From positions 220,728,596 to 220,792,595 of the forward strand of contig NC_089824.1 of the NCBI RefSeq assembly GCF_035046505.1: a DNA stretch of 64,000 nt, in the 5' to 3' direction. Shown here in pieces: positions 29,189 to 41,850 of the stretch; positions within the stretch are counted from its first letter, which is position 1, and every line of letters starts with the position of its first letter. The notes beneath the pieces were generated by a model. It searched no databases and was not told the origin of the DNA. It worked only from the letters and a program-made list of their open reading frames with translations. Source of the stretch: Tiliqua scincoides. Its lineage: Eukaryota > Chordata > Lepidosauria > Squamata > Scincidae. The position numbers were made by a program, and so were the translations under genes.

Positions 29189-32031
29189 GAATCTGTGATC
29201 ACGTCAAAGACGGACATCATAAAGGGACACTTGTCTTAATGATGAGGGATACATTGGAAAATTCAGGGTTCGATATCAGCAATACTTTTCCTAGCTTTTA
29301 TAGTGTAGTAAGAGCCTTTCAGATCCTAATTAGGCCCAGAATGATGCATTTTTTGAATTAGTTACTGTTCTGCCCCTGAGGGTGGATGGCTACTTCTGAG
29401 GATTCTAATGGGACACAGAGGGTGACAAAGGCTGCAGTCTTAACCACACTTTCCTGGGAGTAAGTCCCATTGAACTAGATAGGATTTACTTCGGAGTAGA
29501 CCTGCATAGGATTGTGCCCAAACATGTTAATTCACAGGGCTTTTTGTATTTTGATGTTTCTCTACACCAGTTTCCAAGTGATGAGAAATACCAGGGGCTG
29601 CAGCACTATGGGGTTCCTTAGTTCCAGTGAAGGAGAGGTCTTTGTAATATGTGCTTTATTTATAAATATTGAGGAATGGTGTTGGGTAGCATGATATTCC
29701 TGCCTGGAATGTCTGTCTGGGCTTCGGCATACCTGGCCCCAGTCATCCAGAGGCAGCTGCTGGTGGCACCCGGCTTTCTGCAGCACGGGCTGCTTTTGGG
29801 GCTTTGTAAAGTCATTGATTGCCGACATGCTGTCCCTTGCTGAGGCTGCAAGATCAAAGATGGTGGCTGAGACTGCTCGTGCCCAAGGTGACTAGGTGTC
29901 CTCTTTTTCCAGGACATGTCTTCTTTTTTAGCTTCGTGTCCTGGAAAAGAACTTAAAGGGCCTCCTTACTGAGTCTGTATGTTTTAATCTTTGATCTTTT
30001 AAAATAAAATTACAACTTAAAAAAATATGAAAAGAACTTAAATGTCCTCCTTTTCCCTGTAAGCAGCCCCTTCTTGTAATAAATAAATTATATGTAATAT
30101 AGTTTTATATAGTGTTTAAATTAACCACATGAAATCAATAAAAGAGTGTTTTTAGCTTTTATTTTACCATGTCCTACATTTTTCTTGAATGTTCTACATT
30201 TTGGGGTGGCTTGTCCTCTTTTGCGATTATGACATCTGGTAACCCTGCTCGTGCCTTGGTTGCCATGATGTCAGTTGGGCATGCTGTGGACACAGAGGCA
30301 GATGGGAAGACTCCCCTGACAGTCACTGTGAGAGCCCCAAGGTCATCTGCTGAATTGGGATGTGTCACCTCACCAGGCTGGAAGAAACACAAGGAGAGGT
30401 GGATCTCCCAAAGGGAGGTGAATGGGGCAGCTTAAGGGGATGCACTCGGGGCTCTCAAAGGTATAAACCACCCAGGCCAGTGACCAGAGGCTGACCAGTC
30501 TGAGTGCAGGAAGCAACAGAACACTGAGGGCAGAGGTCCAGCCCATCACCCTACCTTTGCAAGAAGACCTGCCAGAGGACTGACAGCACAGCCAAGCATG
30601 GAGGAGGAACTGGGTGTGTCTTAACCCCCTCCCCACCTGGCTCCTGAGGCCAAACTGCAGACTCACAGCACACTTCCCCGGGGAAGAGGAAAGCATCACG
30701 CTGGTTGGGACTTGGGTGTAGGGGCGAGTGGTGGGAGACCCCTCCTCTTGGAAGCGATGGGACCCCCACAGTCACATCCCCAAGAACAGCCTTGCACCAC
30801 AAAATATGCAGATGACAGTGTTAAGTTCTTTAAACCTCGTTGTGGGTACTGGTGAAGGGAGGTCATTGGCACTGGGGTGTGTCTTAGAGTCTTCTGCCTT
30901 GAGTGGAGTCTGTTAGGATGTGTGCTGATAAATACTTGCTTTAAGTGAGCGAGCTGCCTGCGTGCCAGTGGTGATCTACCTATGCTGCCTCAGGTCACCC
31001 AGAATAATGTTTTGCCCCCCCCCCCCCAAACTGAACAGATTTAGGGGTCTTGGTTGTCAAAATGTTAACATTCTTTACTCTGTATGAGTGCACCACAGAC
31101 TCAGCTGATAACAGGTTAGTCCAATTTAATTTAGTACAGCATATAGGATTACATCAAACAAAATCCAACCTTATAGTGGCAATTACATGACACATGCAGT
31201 TGAAAAATAACCAGGATAGATACCCTACAGTAACTGATTCTAACTCTCATCCCACCTCGGCTTCAAACCTTGAGTAATTTCCTCAGCTTATCACATTGGT
31301 TGCATTATCTCCCTTGGCTGACACCCTCTGGAACAGTTTCCATTACTCACTGGTGCTCTGCATGTCTTCTCCAGGCCCACTTTCCTCACCTTCTGCCCCA
31401 AAGCAACTGAGAGATGCTGCCTTTGCTATTTCTGTTTCTGAGCCATCCGCCTACCCTGCCTTTTTTTCTCCATGCAAGTTAGTAAGTTTAAAAGCTCTTA
31501 TTTGGTGGCCTTCACCTTCAACCCACGACTTAGACACAACACACTTAGTTTAGCTTGATCTATCCTTGTTCCACCCCCTCTATCTCCACTGCAAATGAAA
31601 TATAGAAGAACATCCCCATATTACAAATGAAGGCTTGAGGCCACCAAATGACCTCAAGGTAGAAGTGAGATTCGAACCAGAGATCAAAGCCACTGCGTTA
31701 CTGTGGCTTTCTCCCCTTTGTTCCTCAAATGCCGCACATTTCATCTCCTCCCTCATAAGTTGTCAGAGGAGATGGCCAATGTCTCAATAGTGCGCGGAAT
31801 CTATATGCTCTCTGTGTGTTTTCACACACACCCAATTTTCACGTGGGCTGCCCTTTCAGCAGTAACTCCTTAGCACTGTTCAGCAGCTGAGAGCCTGAGG
31901 GCCGGATAAAAAGCCTCTGCGGGCTGCATCCGGCCCCCGGGCCTTTTGTTTGACACTCCTGGTCTATGGAAAGCCTCCCAAGGCCGGAAGGTTGGCCTGG
32001 CATCAACTTTACTTGGTTCCACCTGCCAAGT
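29189..32031. other. Unclassified DNA, no gene seen
   Basis: Contains one copy of the short ACTTAC repeat (29432-29520), a poly-C run (31016-31027) and, at about 31870-31965, the minus-strand end of a hAT-type element (GCATCCGGCCCCCGG, TTTGACACTCCTG). I found no exon with convincing borders. Confidence 0.35.
29432..29520. repeat. Short interspersed repeat (AATCCTAT-type)
   Basis: GCAGTCTTAACCACACTTTC, GGGAGTAAGTCCCATTGA and GCATAGGATTGTGCCC match 26260-26347, with decay. Confidence 0.6.
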
Positions 32032-32972
32032 ACATAAGAACATAACATAAGAACATAAGAACAGCCCCACTGGATCAGGCCATAGGCCCATCTAGTCCAG
32101 CTTCCTGTATCTCACAGCGGCCCACCAAATGCCCCAGGGAGCACACCAGATAACAAGAGACCTCGTCCTGGTGCTCTCCCCTACATCTGGCATTCTGACT
32201 TAACCCATTCCTAAAATCAGGAGGTTGCGCATACACATCATGGCTTGTACCCCATAATGGATTTTTCCTCCAGAAACTCGTCCAATCCCCTTTTAAAGGC
32301 GTCTAGGCTAGACGCCAGCACCACATCCTGTGGCAAGGAGTTCCACAGACTGACCACGCGCTGAGTAAAGAAATATTTTCTTTTGTCTGTCCTAACCCGC
32401 CCAACACTCAATTTTAGTGGATGTCCCCTGGTTCTGGTATTATGTGAGAGTGTAAAGAGCATCTCCCTATCCACTCTGTCCATCCCCTGCATAATTTTGT
32501 ATGTCTCAATCATGTCCCCCCTCAAGCGTCTCTTTTCTAGGCTGAAGAGGCCCAAACGCCGTAGCCTTTCCTCATAAGGAAGGTGCCCCAGCCCCGTAAT
32601 CATCTTAGTCGCTCTCTTTTGCACCTTTTCCATTTCCACTATGTCTTTTTTGAGATGCGGCGACCAGAACTGGACACAATACTCCAGGTGTGGCCTTACC
32701 ATCGATTTGTACAACGGCATTATAATATTAGCCGTTTTGTTCTCAATACCCTTCCTAATGATCCCAAGCATAGAATTGGCCTTCTTCACTGCCGCCGCAC
32801 ATTGGGTCGACACTTTCATCGACCTGTCCACCACCACCCCAAGATCTCTCTCCTGATCTGTCACAGACAGCTCAGAACCCATCAGCCTATATCTAAAGTT
32901 TTGATTTTTTGCCCCAATGTGCATGACTTTACACTTACTGACATTGAAGCGCATCTGCCATTTTGCTGCCCA
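32032..32972 (-). mobile_element. CR1-type LINE, young 5'-truncated copy with open frame
   Basis: The minus-strand frame from [17 protein letters not shown] to SIMGYKP (238 codons) is uninterrupted. It covers the segment after the RT catalytic motif and the C-terminus, followed by a 3' region ending in repeated ACATAAGA. The 5' end stops at CATTTTGCTGCCC. It is very close to the copies at 723-3223 and 54311-57215. Confidence 0.94.
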
Positions 32973-34580
32973 GATGAAGCCCAGATGCTAAACTCTTGTG
33001 CCTTACCTGGCACTTAGTTCCCAGAGGCACTTGGTTCCCAGAGGCCACACGCGTCTGCAGAGAGCCTCACGCGATGGCCCGCCTAGCTTTATACTCCTGG
33101 CTGGCTCCTCCCCCCTCCTTCCTTCCTGATTGAAAGGGGGCTGGCCTTCCCAGGTGAGTTTACAAAAGCTCAGGAAGGCAAATGGCTGCTGATGGGCGTG
33201 ACCTACTCTGCAGGCTCCTGAATGGACTGCTTGGATTAGCCTAATGGGGCTCTTAATGGGTTGGGAATTGGCCCTTCCTAGGTCCTTTCCCTCCTAGTTC
33301 TGTTCTCTTAGGCTGGACTGTTTTTGTAACCTCAAGCTAGTTTTTATTTGGGTTTGTTTAATTATTTATTGCTCTCTAGTACCTGCCATCTCTTTCTCCA
33401 AATCTTGTCATTAAACAGCGAGGATGTTGTTTTATGGCTGCTTTGAACATTTTTATGTTTTGTATTCTGCTGCTTCTGCTCTTTTAGTATTCCATTGTTG
33501 AGATTTACTGTTTTGTTGTCTTTTCTTTTGTGTTTTATGATCTTTCCTTTGGCTGCTTTTTGGGGGGCTTAAGATGTAGATTCTTTCCATAAATAAACAA
33601 GTGCAATGATTTCTTCTCGTGCTCCAGACTCAAGCTGTAGCCCTGGTGATAATGAGCCCTGAGTGCAAATAGATTGGTCCCTGGATAAGTTGCACTGCAT
33701 AGTTTGGGCCCCTTTCATAAGTTACATTGAGAGCACAGTGGCCTCAATACAGAGTGTGGCCACTTCTCTCAGTCATGATGACCAAGGCAAGCTCTTTCAC
33801 AAGTTACACTGAGAGGGTAAACATCTACCAGAGATACTGCAAGTATTGCTTTCACTCCACAGATGTTACCTTTAAAATGGACAAGTGAAACATGTACCTG
33901 GATGTTGCTGGGGTCTGGAGTGTTCCCCAAGCAACAGATTCCCCATGAAGTGGAAGAACCACTGAAGTGTGCCCCAGGTTTCTTCCCATGAATTATATTC
34001 TCTCCTGGTTGAAATGGCACTTTATCCTGGATACTTGATGGCAATGGATTAAATCAGAGGTGAAATCAGAGGTGGAGGCCAGCATACCAGAGGTGAAAGC
34101 CCCAACCATTTGCCTGTTAAACTGGGCTTGGGGAAGATCAGAGAATGCCCACCCCAAACAGAACGGCTTTCATCTCATGGGCGGTTCTGGTCTTGCAGTG
34201 CCCAGAAAAGAGACACGGCACACACCTGACCTGCAGGTGACTGTGATGCATTTGGTTTAAGTGATCTGAAGCAACCCATAACCCCCCTCAAGTCACTCTT
34301 TAGATCAGAAAGCATGAAACAGCAAGGGATGGAAACTCTGCAAAGGCTCATGGAAGCAAGGGGGAGATGGCAGTTGTGGATCTAGAGCAGGGAAAAGATA
34401 TGGGAGGGTTTGAAGCCTTTAGGGAGCCATGCAGTGGGGGTTGATTGGGGGACTTAGGACTTTGCCCCCCACTGCAGTCCCTTTCCTGATTCCCCCCATG
34501 CTTGCCATTTTAAAGACATAAAATACTTCTATTGAAAGCCCATAGAAGCTTCTTTTCTCTTTAAAATAGTGAGCTAAGAA
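32973..34580. other. Unclassified DNA
   Basis: No exon is supported. 32990-33110 is moderately GC-rich with a TTTATACTCC box, but no downstream coding sequence was recognised. 33320-33600 is T-rich. Confidence 0.35.
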
Positions 34581-34715
34581 CAGTGGCGTAACTAGAGGGA
34601 GTGGCATATGCCTTCGTTCTGCTGCCATTGGAATGGTTCCAAGGGAGGGGCGGCCCCTTGCATGCTGTGGTGAGGCTCCCTGCACAGCTTTGCACCCCCT
34701 CTAGCTATGCCACTG
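34581..34715. mobile_element. hAT-like MITE, 135 bp
   Basis: CAGTGGCGTAACTAGAGGGA and CCCTCTAGCTATGCCACTG are inverted ends with few mismatches. Flanks GCTAAGAA and GCTGAGGG match at 5 of 8, the differences being transitions. Confidence 0.8.
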
Positions 34716-35317
34716 GCTGAGGGCACAGATTTAGGAGTGAAACCAGGGGCCCAACCCCCTGCCATGTTTTGCCACTCTGGGCCACTAAACTCCACTAGGC
34801 TATTTCACACATTTCATGTAAAGTGTCACTTGATGCTTCTTTGCCCCCCAATCATTTTTAGGGACATCCAAAATGATCCCAAGTTGTGTGCAGCAAAGCT
34901 CAGCTTTGCTTCTGTGCCACACGGTGGCTTTTGGGTTGTTTTCCAGTGGACTAGCACGGTTACCTACTAGCCGGGTAGGAGCTGCGTTCAGTTTCCTTGC
35001 CCCGTTTTCCTCATGCTGCTCTAAGTGAGTGGTACGGCAGAAGCTCTCTCGTGGCTGCGATAAGCAGAGATTCTGTTGCCACCGGGAGAGGAGCAGGTGG
35101 GTGAGCTCAGGGAGAGGGCGAGGCAAGTGGTATTTTTGACAGTGAGTCCTGTTTTGTTTTTGTCTCAAAGATGTGACATGAGCTGCGGAGGTGGCGCTAA
35201 TGCACATGAGCTGGGGGTTCCCATGGAGGTGACAGTGCGGCAGGGATGCGAGTTCCTCTTGGGGTTTCTTGGGTCTGCTTCACTCTTTTTCTGTACCCAT
35301 GTTGTTTCTCCTGTCTT

Positions 35318-35345
35318 CAGTGGTGTACCTAGATGGGGGCACAGG
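35318..35345. mobile_element. Isolated hAT-type terminus
   Basis: CAGTGGTGTACCTAGATGGG is a typical hAT end of this window, but no matching inverted end was found to the right. It may be a truncated element. Confidence 0.4.
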
Positions 35346-36012
35346 GGGTGCCTGACCCCGGGTTCCATGCTGGAGAGCGTCATGTGAGGCAGTGCCACGG
35401 CTGTCACCTCTCCTGGCATTACCTTGCCACTTCCCAGTTTGGCTGCCACCCTGCTTCCTCCTCCTCTGGATGCTCTCCTTCCAAAAGAGAAGGAATGGGG
35501 GGTGGCCAGATTGCACCCCCCGCTTCCTCCTCCTCATGATCCGGTTGCCTTTCTCCTTTGGAGACCTCCAAGAGTGAATGGCAGCCGGATCACGCTCAGT
35601 AGCTTCTCACCTTCCTCCTATTTCCGACTTCTCCTCTGGAGGCCTCTAAGGGAGGGGCCACTTGAAACGGGGAAGATGAGAAGCTGCTGAGTGTGTCTTT
35701 CTGAGAGCATTGGCTGTGTGAAGTTGGGAGACTCACACACCCCAGCAAGAGGGTGCACAAGTCTGGGCTCAGCAGCCAAGCCCCCCCCCCTTTCTGGTGC
35801 CTCGGGAAGTGCTCGTATGTGCTTTCTATCTCTAGGGTCCCTCTTCAGACACATGCACTGCTCTTTTTTTTTTCTTTTCCCCCCTTCCTTTTCCTCTCCC
35901 ACCCCCGACTTCACTCCAGTTTTGTTTTCCTTTGCTCTGAAACTCTGCTTCCCCGAGCCCTGAAAAAATACCTGCTCATGAAGTGAGGAGAAAGCATTGG
36001 GTGTGTAAATAA

Positions 36013-36647
36013 GCAGTGGCATCACTAGGGGGTGTGAATGGTCCAGACTGCACCAGTGACTCACTTGGGATGTGTGTGACACCACTACTGGCCAAAATTG
36101 GGAAAATCTGGGTAGTTTCAAATAATGCCACCATACTCTGTAGATCGGTAATTTAATTCAGAATGCAATGAAGCAAACCATGTTGAAATATCTGTATTCT
36201 ATCAAACATTATAGCCAAATAACCAGTAAAGGAAAACACAACTGCCTTATGTAACAACAAATGGATTTCCCTAACAGAAAACTGACCAATGAGGCTGTTT
36301 GTCCGGAGAGCCAATGAGGTGTTGCTGTGACACAGCAGGGAACCATTAAGGTTTTAGTGTAAGTCAGCTCTCATTTCCATGTATCCGAGCTAAAATTAGA
36401 CCTTGTATTCAGTTGTGTGAGTGTCACCAAATTGGCCACTGAATTTTTGTGGTTACTGATTTGTTGGGTGATCTGTACTGTTATAAAGTCAATGGAAGTG
36501 ACGGCAACCCTAGTGATGCTGCTGCATCTATGTTGTGCGTATAATATTATAATTTATTGTGTATGGGCTGGTATGGGAGGAGGCTCATCATGGGGGTGTT
36601 GCAATGAGCCTTTGCAGTGGGTGATGCAAAACCTGGCGATGCCTCTG
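36013..36647. mobile_element. hAT non-autonomous element (family A), 635 bp, perfect target duplication
   Basis: TAAATAAG flanks it on both sides (36005-36012 and 36648-36655). The ends are CAGTGGCATCACTAGG and AACCTGGCGATGCCTCTG. It aligns along much of its length with 38587-39127 (GTTGAAATATCTGTATTCTA, CACAACTGCCTTATGTAAC, CCAATGAGGTGTTG, GACACAGCAGGGAACCA). No transposase frame is seen. Confidence 0.93.
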
Positions 36648-36667
36648 TAAATAAGAAGTGAGTACTA

Positions 36668-36822
36668 GTATGCAGCAACTGTTACCCTGCACATGCCTGA
36701 TCTCATCTGATCTCTGAAGCTAAGCAGGGTCAGGCCTGGTTAGTACTTGGATGGGAGACCACATGGGAATACCGGGTGCTGTAGGCTTATACCATAGTCT
36801 TTCGAGACTGAAGGTTGCCAAC
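36668..36822 (+). mobile_element. 5S-rRNA-derived SINE
   Basis: Positions 36684-36788 match vertebrate 5S rRNA from about nucleotide 16 to the end: CCTGATCTCATCTGATCTC, GAAGCTAAGCAGGGTCAGG, CTGGTTAGTACTTGGATGGG, AGACCACATGGGAATACCGG, GTGCTGTAGGCTT. The first 15 bases are diverged. The internal pol III promoter (A box, intermediate element, C box) is largely kept. It continues at once into a tail (36789-36819) identical, in reverse complement, to the end of the LINE at 49220-49250. That tail makes it a SINE rather than a plain 5S pseudogene. Confidence 0.9.
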
Positions 36823-38578
36823 CATTCCACTGGGGGCAACCGGTGGCAATGGTGTGTCTTGCTGGCTTGAAAGGCTGCCTGGAAAGAAAAAGAAAAAATG
36901 CTGCATGGCTTTGCTTTGCTGAGGGCAACCAGACAGAGAGTGGAACCAGGAAGTGGGAGGACCAGCCAAGACCAGTGGAGGTTCAGGGGTGAGAAAGAGC
37001 TGGCTGATGGTTGGATGCTGGCTGAAAGAGAGGCTCCAGAATCCTGGATGGAGTTGGGGGGGATGGTTAAGCGCCCTTCCTTTTCTCTGCTGCAAATCAT
37101 CCTACCCTGTTGGCTGATGCTGTTTTTCACCTGAGGTTGGGAGGCCTGACCTTGGTATCCTGTGTGCATTCAGCGCCCACAATCAGTCCAAGGATTGTTT
37201 GTCTCTTCGACGATGGAGGGGGGCACACTTGGGTCTGATAATTAGAAATTCCTGCAGAAAATCTGCAATGCTGATGAGTGTGTGTGTGTGATGTATAAAT
37301 AATCTTAAGGGAACCATTCTGTACAGAAGGCAACTGCATTTCAGTGGCATTGTACCCGAGTTCCATTTGGCCCAGAAAAATGTACAAGGCGATTAATGCA
37401 AATGTAAATTTATATGGAGACATTAAGTTCCACGCTTTCCTTTCTCAGCAAGATCTCTCTGTCAAGGAGCTGTTAGTCATTGTCCGTGCTATTAATCACT
37501 CTGACCTTTTGCAATCAAAATTAAGTGTGTGTCATTATTCCTATCTTTGGGATAAAAGCATAAAGGAGCCAATTGATTCCCCTCCCCTGCTCTGATCTGA
37601 CACTTAATAAAACATTATATTTCCACATGCGAGGAGTAAGCAAAACGCTTGGGTACTGACTGTCAGGCGGGGCAAGGCAGCTGTGATCCATCACCTTAGG
37701 AAATCAATAACTTGAAGCTGAAGACCCAGCCAAATCCAAATTAAAAGTCTCTTGCAATCTCTGCCCTTATAGTTCATGTCACTCGGGTTTATGGACTAGC
37801 AGTGCAGGGTGCTTCATAAAACATCAAATGAAGAAAATAAGGGGTGGAGTTATTTCAAAGTAGTCTGATTTTTTCTCCTCCTTTGGGGCATGTTATGGTC
37901 TTGAGGTTCCTGGAGTCAAGATCGTGGCCAGGAAATGGGGCCAAACTAAGGTGGGAGACTGCATACTCTCCTGGTGGGATGGAAGCTAATTAAGGAGTGG
38001 TTCACACATGCACGCTTATCTCTTGACTGTGGCATCAAGGAATGACTTGCATGTGTGAATGGGTCATGGCAAGTCCAGCAACACAAACAGATCTAACATA
38101 TTGCCTCACGTGCAGTGGAGCCGGTTCACCCATACAGCTGTTGTGATGCTGAGAAAGCAAACAATTTGAAGCACCTGTTGAAACCAGTCCTTAGGACTGC
38201 CTTTCAGATAAGAATCTGGCTTGATTATGAGACCAAAAATCTTTGTAGTCCAACATCCTGCATCCAACAACAGCTATCCAGTTGCCCTGGGAAGCCGACA
38301 AGCGAAGGCAGTAGCTGTCTGTCACTGTTTTTCTCCAACAAATGGTGTTCAGTTTGACTGCCTCTGATCCTGGAGGTTCCATCTGCTCATCATGATGATA
38401 AGTAATAACCAGTGACAGACCTTTCTGCCTTTGTGAATGAACCACCCAAATCCCTTGCAAAACCATCCGTGTCACCTGTCGGCAGTGCCAGCGAATCCCA
38501 CAACTGGTGTGTTGTGAGAAGGCCTTTTTTTCCTTGTGCGGAATCTGCTGCTGATCAATTTAATTGGGGTGGCCTGAA
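36823..38578. other. Mostly unique DNA with AT-rich homeodomain-like stretch
   Basis: No exon is supported. 37340-37620 is AT-rich, with GATTAATGCAAATG, GCTATTAATCACTCTG and GGATAAAAGC, and holds no repeat I recognise. It may be conserved noncoding DNA. A (GT)n run is at 37277-37290. Confidence 0.35.
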
Positions 38579-38586
38579 GTTCTAAT

Positions 38587-39127
38587 CAGTGGCATTGCTA
38601 GGAGGATGTGGGGGTGTGGACCACACCGGGTGACGCACTCGGAGGGGGCGGCATGTGACACAACAACTGGCAAAATTTGTGAAATCTTGGTATTTCTGAA
38701 TAATACCATCATGTTATCTATAATTCGATGTGTTGAAATATCATGTTGAAATATCTATAGTCTATCAAAAGTTATGGCAAATGAAAACACAAGTGCCTTA
38801 TGTAACAAAAGTGGGTTTTTCTAAACTGAAAATTAATCAGTAACTAATCACTAATCAGTGAAACTGATTCTTCTGAATGCCAATGAGGTGTTATTAAGAC
38901 ACAGCAGGGAACCAATCAGGTGTTAGTATGAGTCAGCCACTGGTGCTTTGTTGATAAAAATAAAGTTAGTGGGGGAGGGGTTACACCAACCATAATGATG
39001 CCACTGCATTTAGGCTGTGTGTGTGATATTGCAATTTATTCTGTATGGTCTTGTACAGGAAGAGGGTGTGTGTGTGTGACACAATGACTTCTCGCTCTGG
39101 GTGACACGAACCCTAGTGATGCCTCTG
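38587..39127. mobile_element. hAT non-autonomous element (family A), 541 bp, perfect target duplication
   Basis: GTTCTAAT flanks both sides (38579-38586 and 39128-39135). The ends are CAGTGGCATTGCTAGG and CCTAGTGATGCCTCTG. It is homologous to 36013-36647 in the same orientation, sharing AATATCT.TA.TCTATCAAA and GACACAGCAGGGAACCAATC. Confidence 0.94.
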
Positions 39128-39356
39128 GTTCTAATCCTGAGTGAGAAAGAAAAACTCCCTCTCCACACCAGGCATCATTTTATGAATCTTTTTTACACCC
39201 ACCCACCCCCCTTTAGTCATCCCTATGTGCTTTAGAGTTTCCTGGTGGGGGGGGCCTTAGAATTGCACTTCCAAGAGGAGTGAGGAGGGCATGATGTGAG
39301 TTGTGGGAGATTCATCTGCTCAGGCATTTGGGGTGGTGGTGAATAATCCAGGAGTC

Positions 39357-39790
39357 ATAAGAACATAAGAAAAGCCTCACTGGATCAAGCCAGAAACCCA
39401 TCTAGTCCTGCTTCCTGTATCTCACAGCAGCCCACCAAATGCCCCAGGGAGCACACCAGACAACAAGAAAACCTGCAAGGCCTCCTGGGAATTGTAGTTA
39501 AGAACAGCCCCACTGGATCAAGCCAGAGACCCATCTAGTCCAGCATCCCGCTTCCCACACTGGCCCACCAGCAAGAGAGCAAGGCATCCCTCTCTCCCAC
39601 CTTGCAAGTGGTATTCAGAGGCAGATGGCCACTCCATGACTTTGTCAGATTCCCTTTTGAAGTCATCCAGTTGAGTGTCCTTAACCCCATCCTGTGGCCA
39701 CCCATTCCACAGACTCCCCAGGCATGGTAGGTAACTAGTGGTCATCTGAACAAGCCCTCCTTCCTGAAGAACTTAAGTTTTTAAAACTTA
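39357..39790 (-). mobile_element. Two CR1-type LINE tails, one of a diverged subfamily
   Basis: 39357-39470 is a tail (CATAAGAACATAAGAAAAGC...CACACCAGACAACAAG). It is joined through CTGGGAATTGTAGT (39485-39498) to a second copy at 39499-39790 whose sequence (CCCGCTTCCCACACTGG, GGTATTCAGAGGCAG, TTGAGTGTCCTTAACCCC) belongs to a different, older CR1 subfamily. Confidence 0.75.
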
Positions 39791-41619
39791 AAAAAAACAG
39801 TTGTTTGATAATATAATAATAATAATATAATAATAATTGAGACTCTGCTGATCTTTAGCCTCCTACATCCGGACTATGCTGGCTCCTAGAGCAGGCCTTT
39901 GGTTTCCTGATTTACAGCACACTCTGCAATGCAGTTCTGTGCTCTTGTGGTCCAAGTTGACACTTAAATTTACAGCCTCCAACACATCTTTGTATAAACA
40001 GCATAAATCCACTCAGAAGATTCGCTTCCCAGAAAGTGCGTGGGGGATGCCTACAACCTCAGATGCTTGGGGGGGGGGGGACGGGACACTGCAATGTGGC
40101 CAAGGGGACCAAACGGGTGCAGTACAAGGGGAGAAGTGGGGTTGGAAACAGACCTTTAAACATATGACATATTTATGGACAGTCTCTGGGACTGGTTTGT
40201 GCAGAACATTCTCTCTCTCTCTCTCTCTGGCTTCAGTTAAAAAAAATTTAAATAAAGATGAAGTATTCTATACTTCAAACAATCAAGAGTAGAACTTGGA
40301 ACTGCTTTGATTTCTGAGAGCAATTACATTTTTTCCCCTGTGCTAACATACTAAATACAAGTTCTGTCTGGTGTTTATGAATAAAAGCCCTATCAGGTGA
40401 TAATGGAACTGATCTGTAGGTGAACATTTTTGCTGTCAGCTTGAATTCCTACAATGTTATGCTGATAGCATGAGTTTTTGAAATGCAGGAGGTGCCTAAA
40501 AATCAATTGAAACCTGTATTTCATTTTTTAAAAATTGACTACAGTTACTTCAGGCTCACAAATGCTCCAATTCGTATTCTATGCTATGCTATGAGGGGTG
40601 ATCAGGAGTAGAACTATTTTCTACTTATCTCTGCACAGGCCTGCTGGTGGTCAATGGGTCTTCTCAGATCTACATCAGCTATATAACTGGCATAAATCTA
40701 AGGAGAGAAGCACACCTGCTAGTGCCTCTAGGAACAACCCCAAACTCGCCCTGCCCTACCTGTCTGTGACATGCCCCTGCCGCCAGCGTGTCTGGCATAA
40801 TTCAGCCTGGGGTCTGCAGCAGCTGGGGTTTGGAGATGCCTCTGCTGTGCTGCAGTAGCTCCAAATGGCCATCCAAATGGACCGCACGGCCTGGATCTTC
40901 CTGCCATCACTGGGCCTTTTATGACAGCAGGCCTACCATGACCAAATTCCATAGACGTTTGAGTCACTCCTGGAGAGGCCCTCAGCAGCATGACATGGCT
41001 CTGAAAGCAGATGAAGAACCTCAGGCTCAAGAACCAACGTTTGAGAGTGGGGAGAAAGATTAAAGCTTCTGCTTCTCTGCCAGGGGAAGGAGGTTTTAAT
41101 TGTTTCATTTGCTATCAGCTTTCGAACTTCTCTTGACAGCTGCTTAATTCTCAGCACACAAGCAGACCCAAGAGCCAGGCCGTTAATCCTGGGTGGAAAA
41201 AGATCTCTGCCAAGGAATGGCTGGATGAGTGAGGATCTCTTAGCAATGTGCCAGCTGGATGCCCTCTTGCTTCTTGGTCTCTTCAGCTGGATCAAATATA
41301 AACTTGATCTTCTGCAGAGAACTCAGTGTCAACAGCATCTTGGAGCCATCCAAGATTTAGGCATGGTATGATTTCTTACAGTGAGGATCTTGGCATCCTC
41401 TCTTGACCTGTATCTTGCTAATAGATGCAGTATCTGGTTTTTCTCACTGTTTGTACCCATTGCTGGGATATACTGATTTTGTAGCTCATTCTGGAGTGCA
41501 GCATCTAACAATGTTGATTTGGCAACATTCCTTTTTTGGGGGCGCCAAATGTGGACCATTTTCAACCGAACCAGGTGACATGTTTGCAAATTGTCACACA
41601 GTTGCATGCTTGTATAAAC
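39791..41619. other. Unclassified DNA
   Basis: Contains short AATAAT and CT runs (39812, 40209-40228) and a poly-G run at 40070-40080. 40260-40560 is AT-rich and apparently unique. No exon with convincing splice sites was found. Confidence 0.35.
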
Positions 41620-41850
41620 CAGCAATTTTCAGTGTCTTGCTTCTCACGGCACACTGACCTCTGTGGTCTTTTCTATGGCCTTTGCCTCTTGTGATGTCAC
41701 TTCTGGCTTCTGGCAGACTCTTCTGGGTTCTGTGGCTGACCGCAGAAGTTTTTCAGTGATTTTCAATCACTGTGCTCCAAACCGCCACGGCACACTTGCA
41801 GACCTTTCACAGCACACCAATGTATTTGGCACACCACTTGAAAATCACTA
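41620..41850. mobile_element. hAT-like non-autonomous element (family B), 231 bp
   Basis: It begins CAGCAATTTTCAGTGTCTTG and ends CACCACTTGAAAATCACTA. Flanks GTATAAAC and GAATAAAC match at 7 of 8. It is the reverse-oriented relative of 10390-10681 and of the interrupted copy at 48114/52765. Confidence 0.85.

Noticed and set aside
31640-31690. A tRNA gene suggested by GATTCGAACC
   Set aside because: No cloverleaf can be formed around it; it looks like a fragment of an old SINE.
32990-33620. An LTR or promoter suggested by TTTATACTCC and GC-rich upstream DNA
   Set aside because: No partner repeat, primer-binding site or internal coding sequence was found nearby.
36684-36788. A functional 5S rRNA gene
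   Set aside because: The first 15 bases are diverged, several substitutions lie in the body, there is no T-run terminator after it, and it continues into a LINE-derived tail, so it is a SINE.
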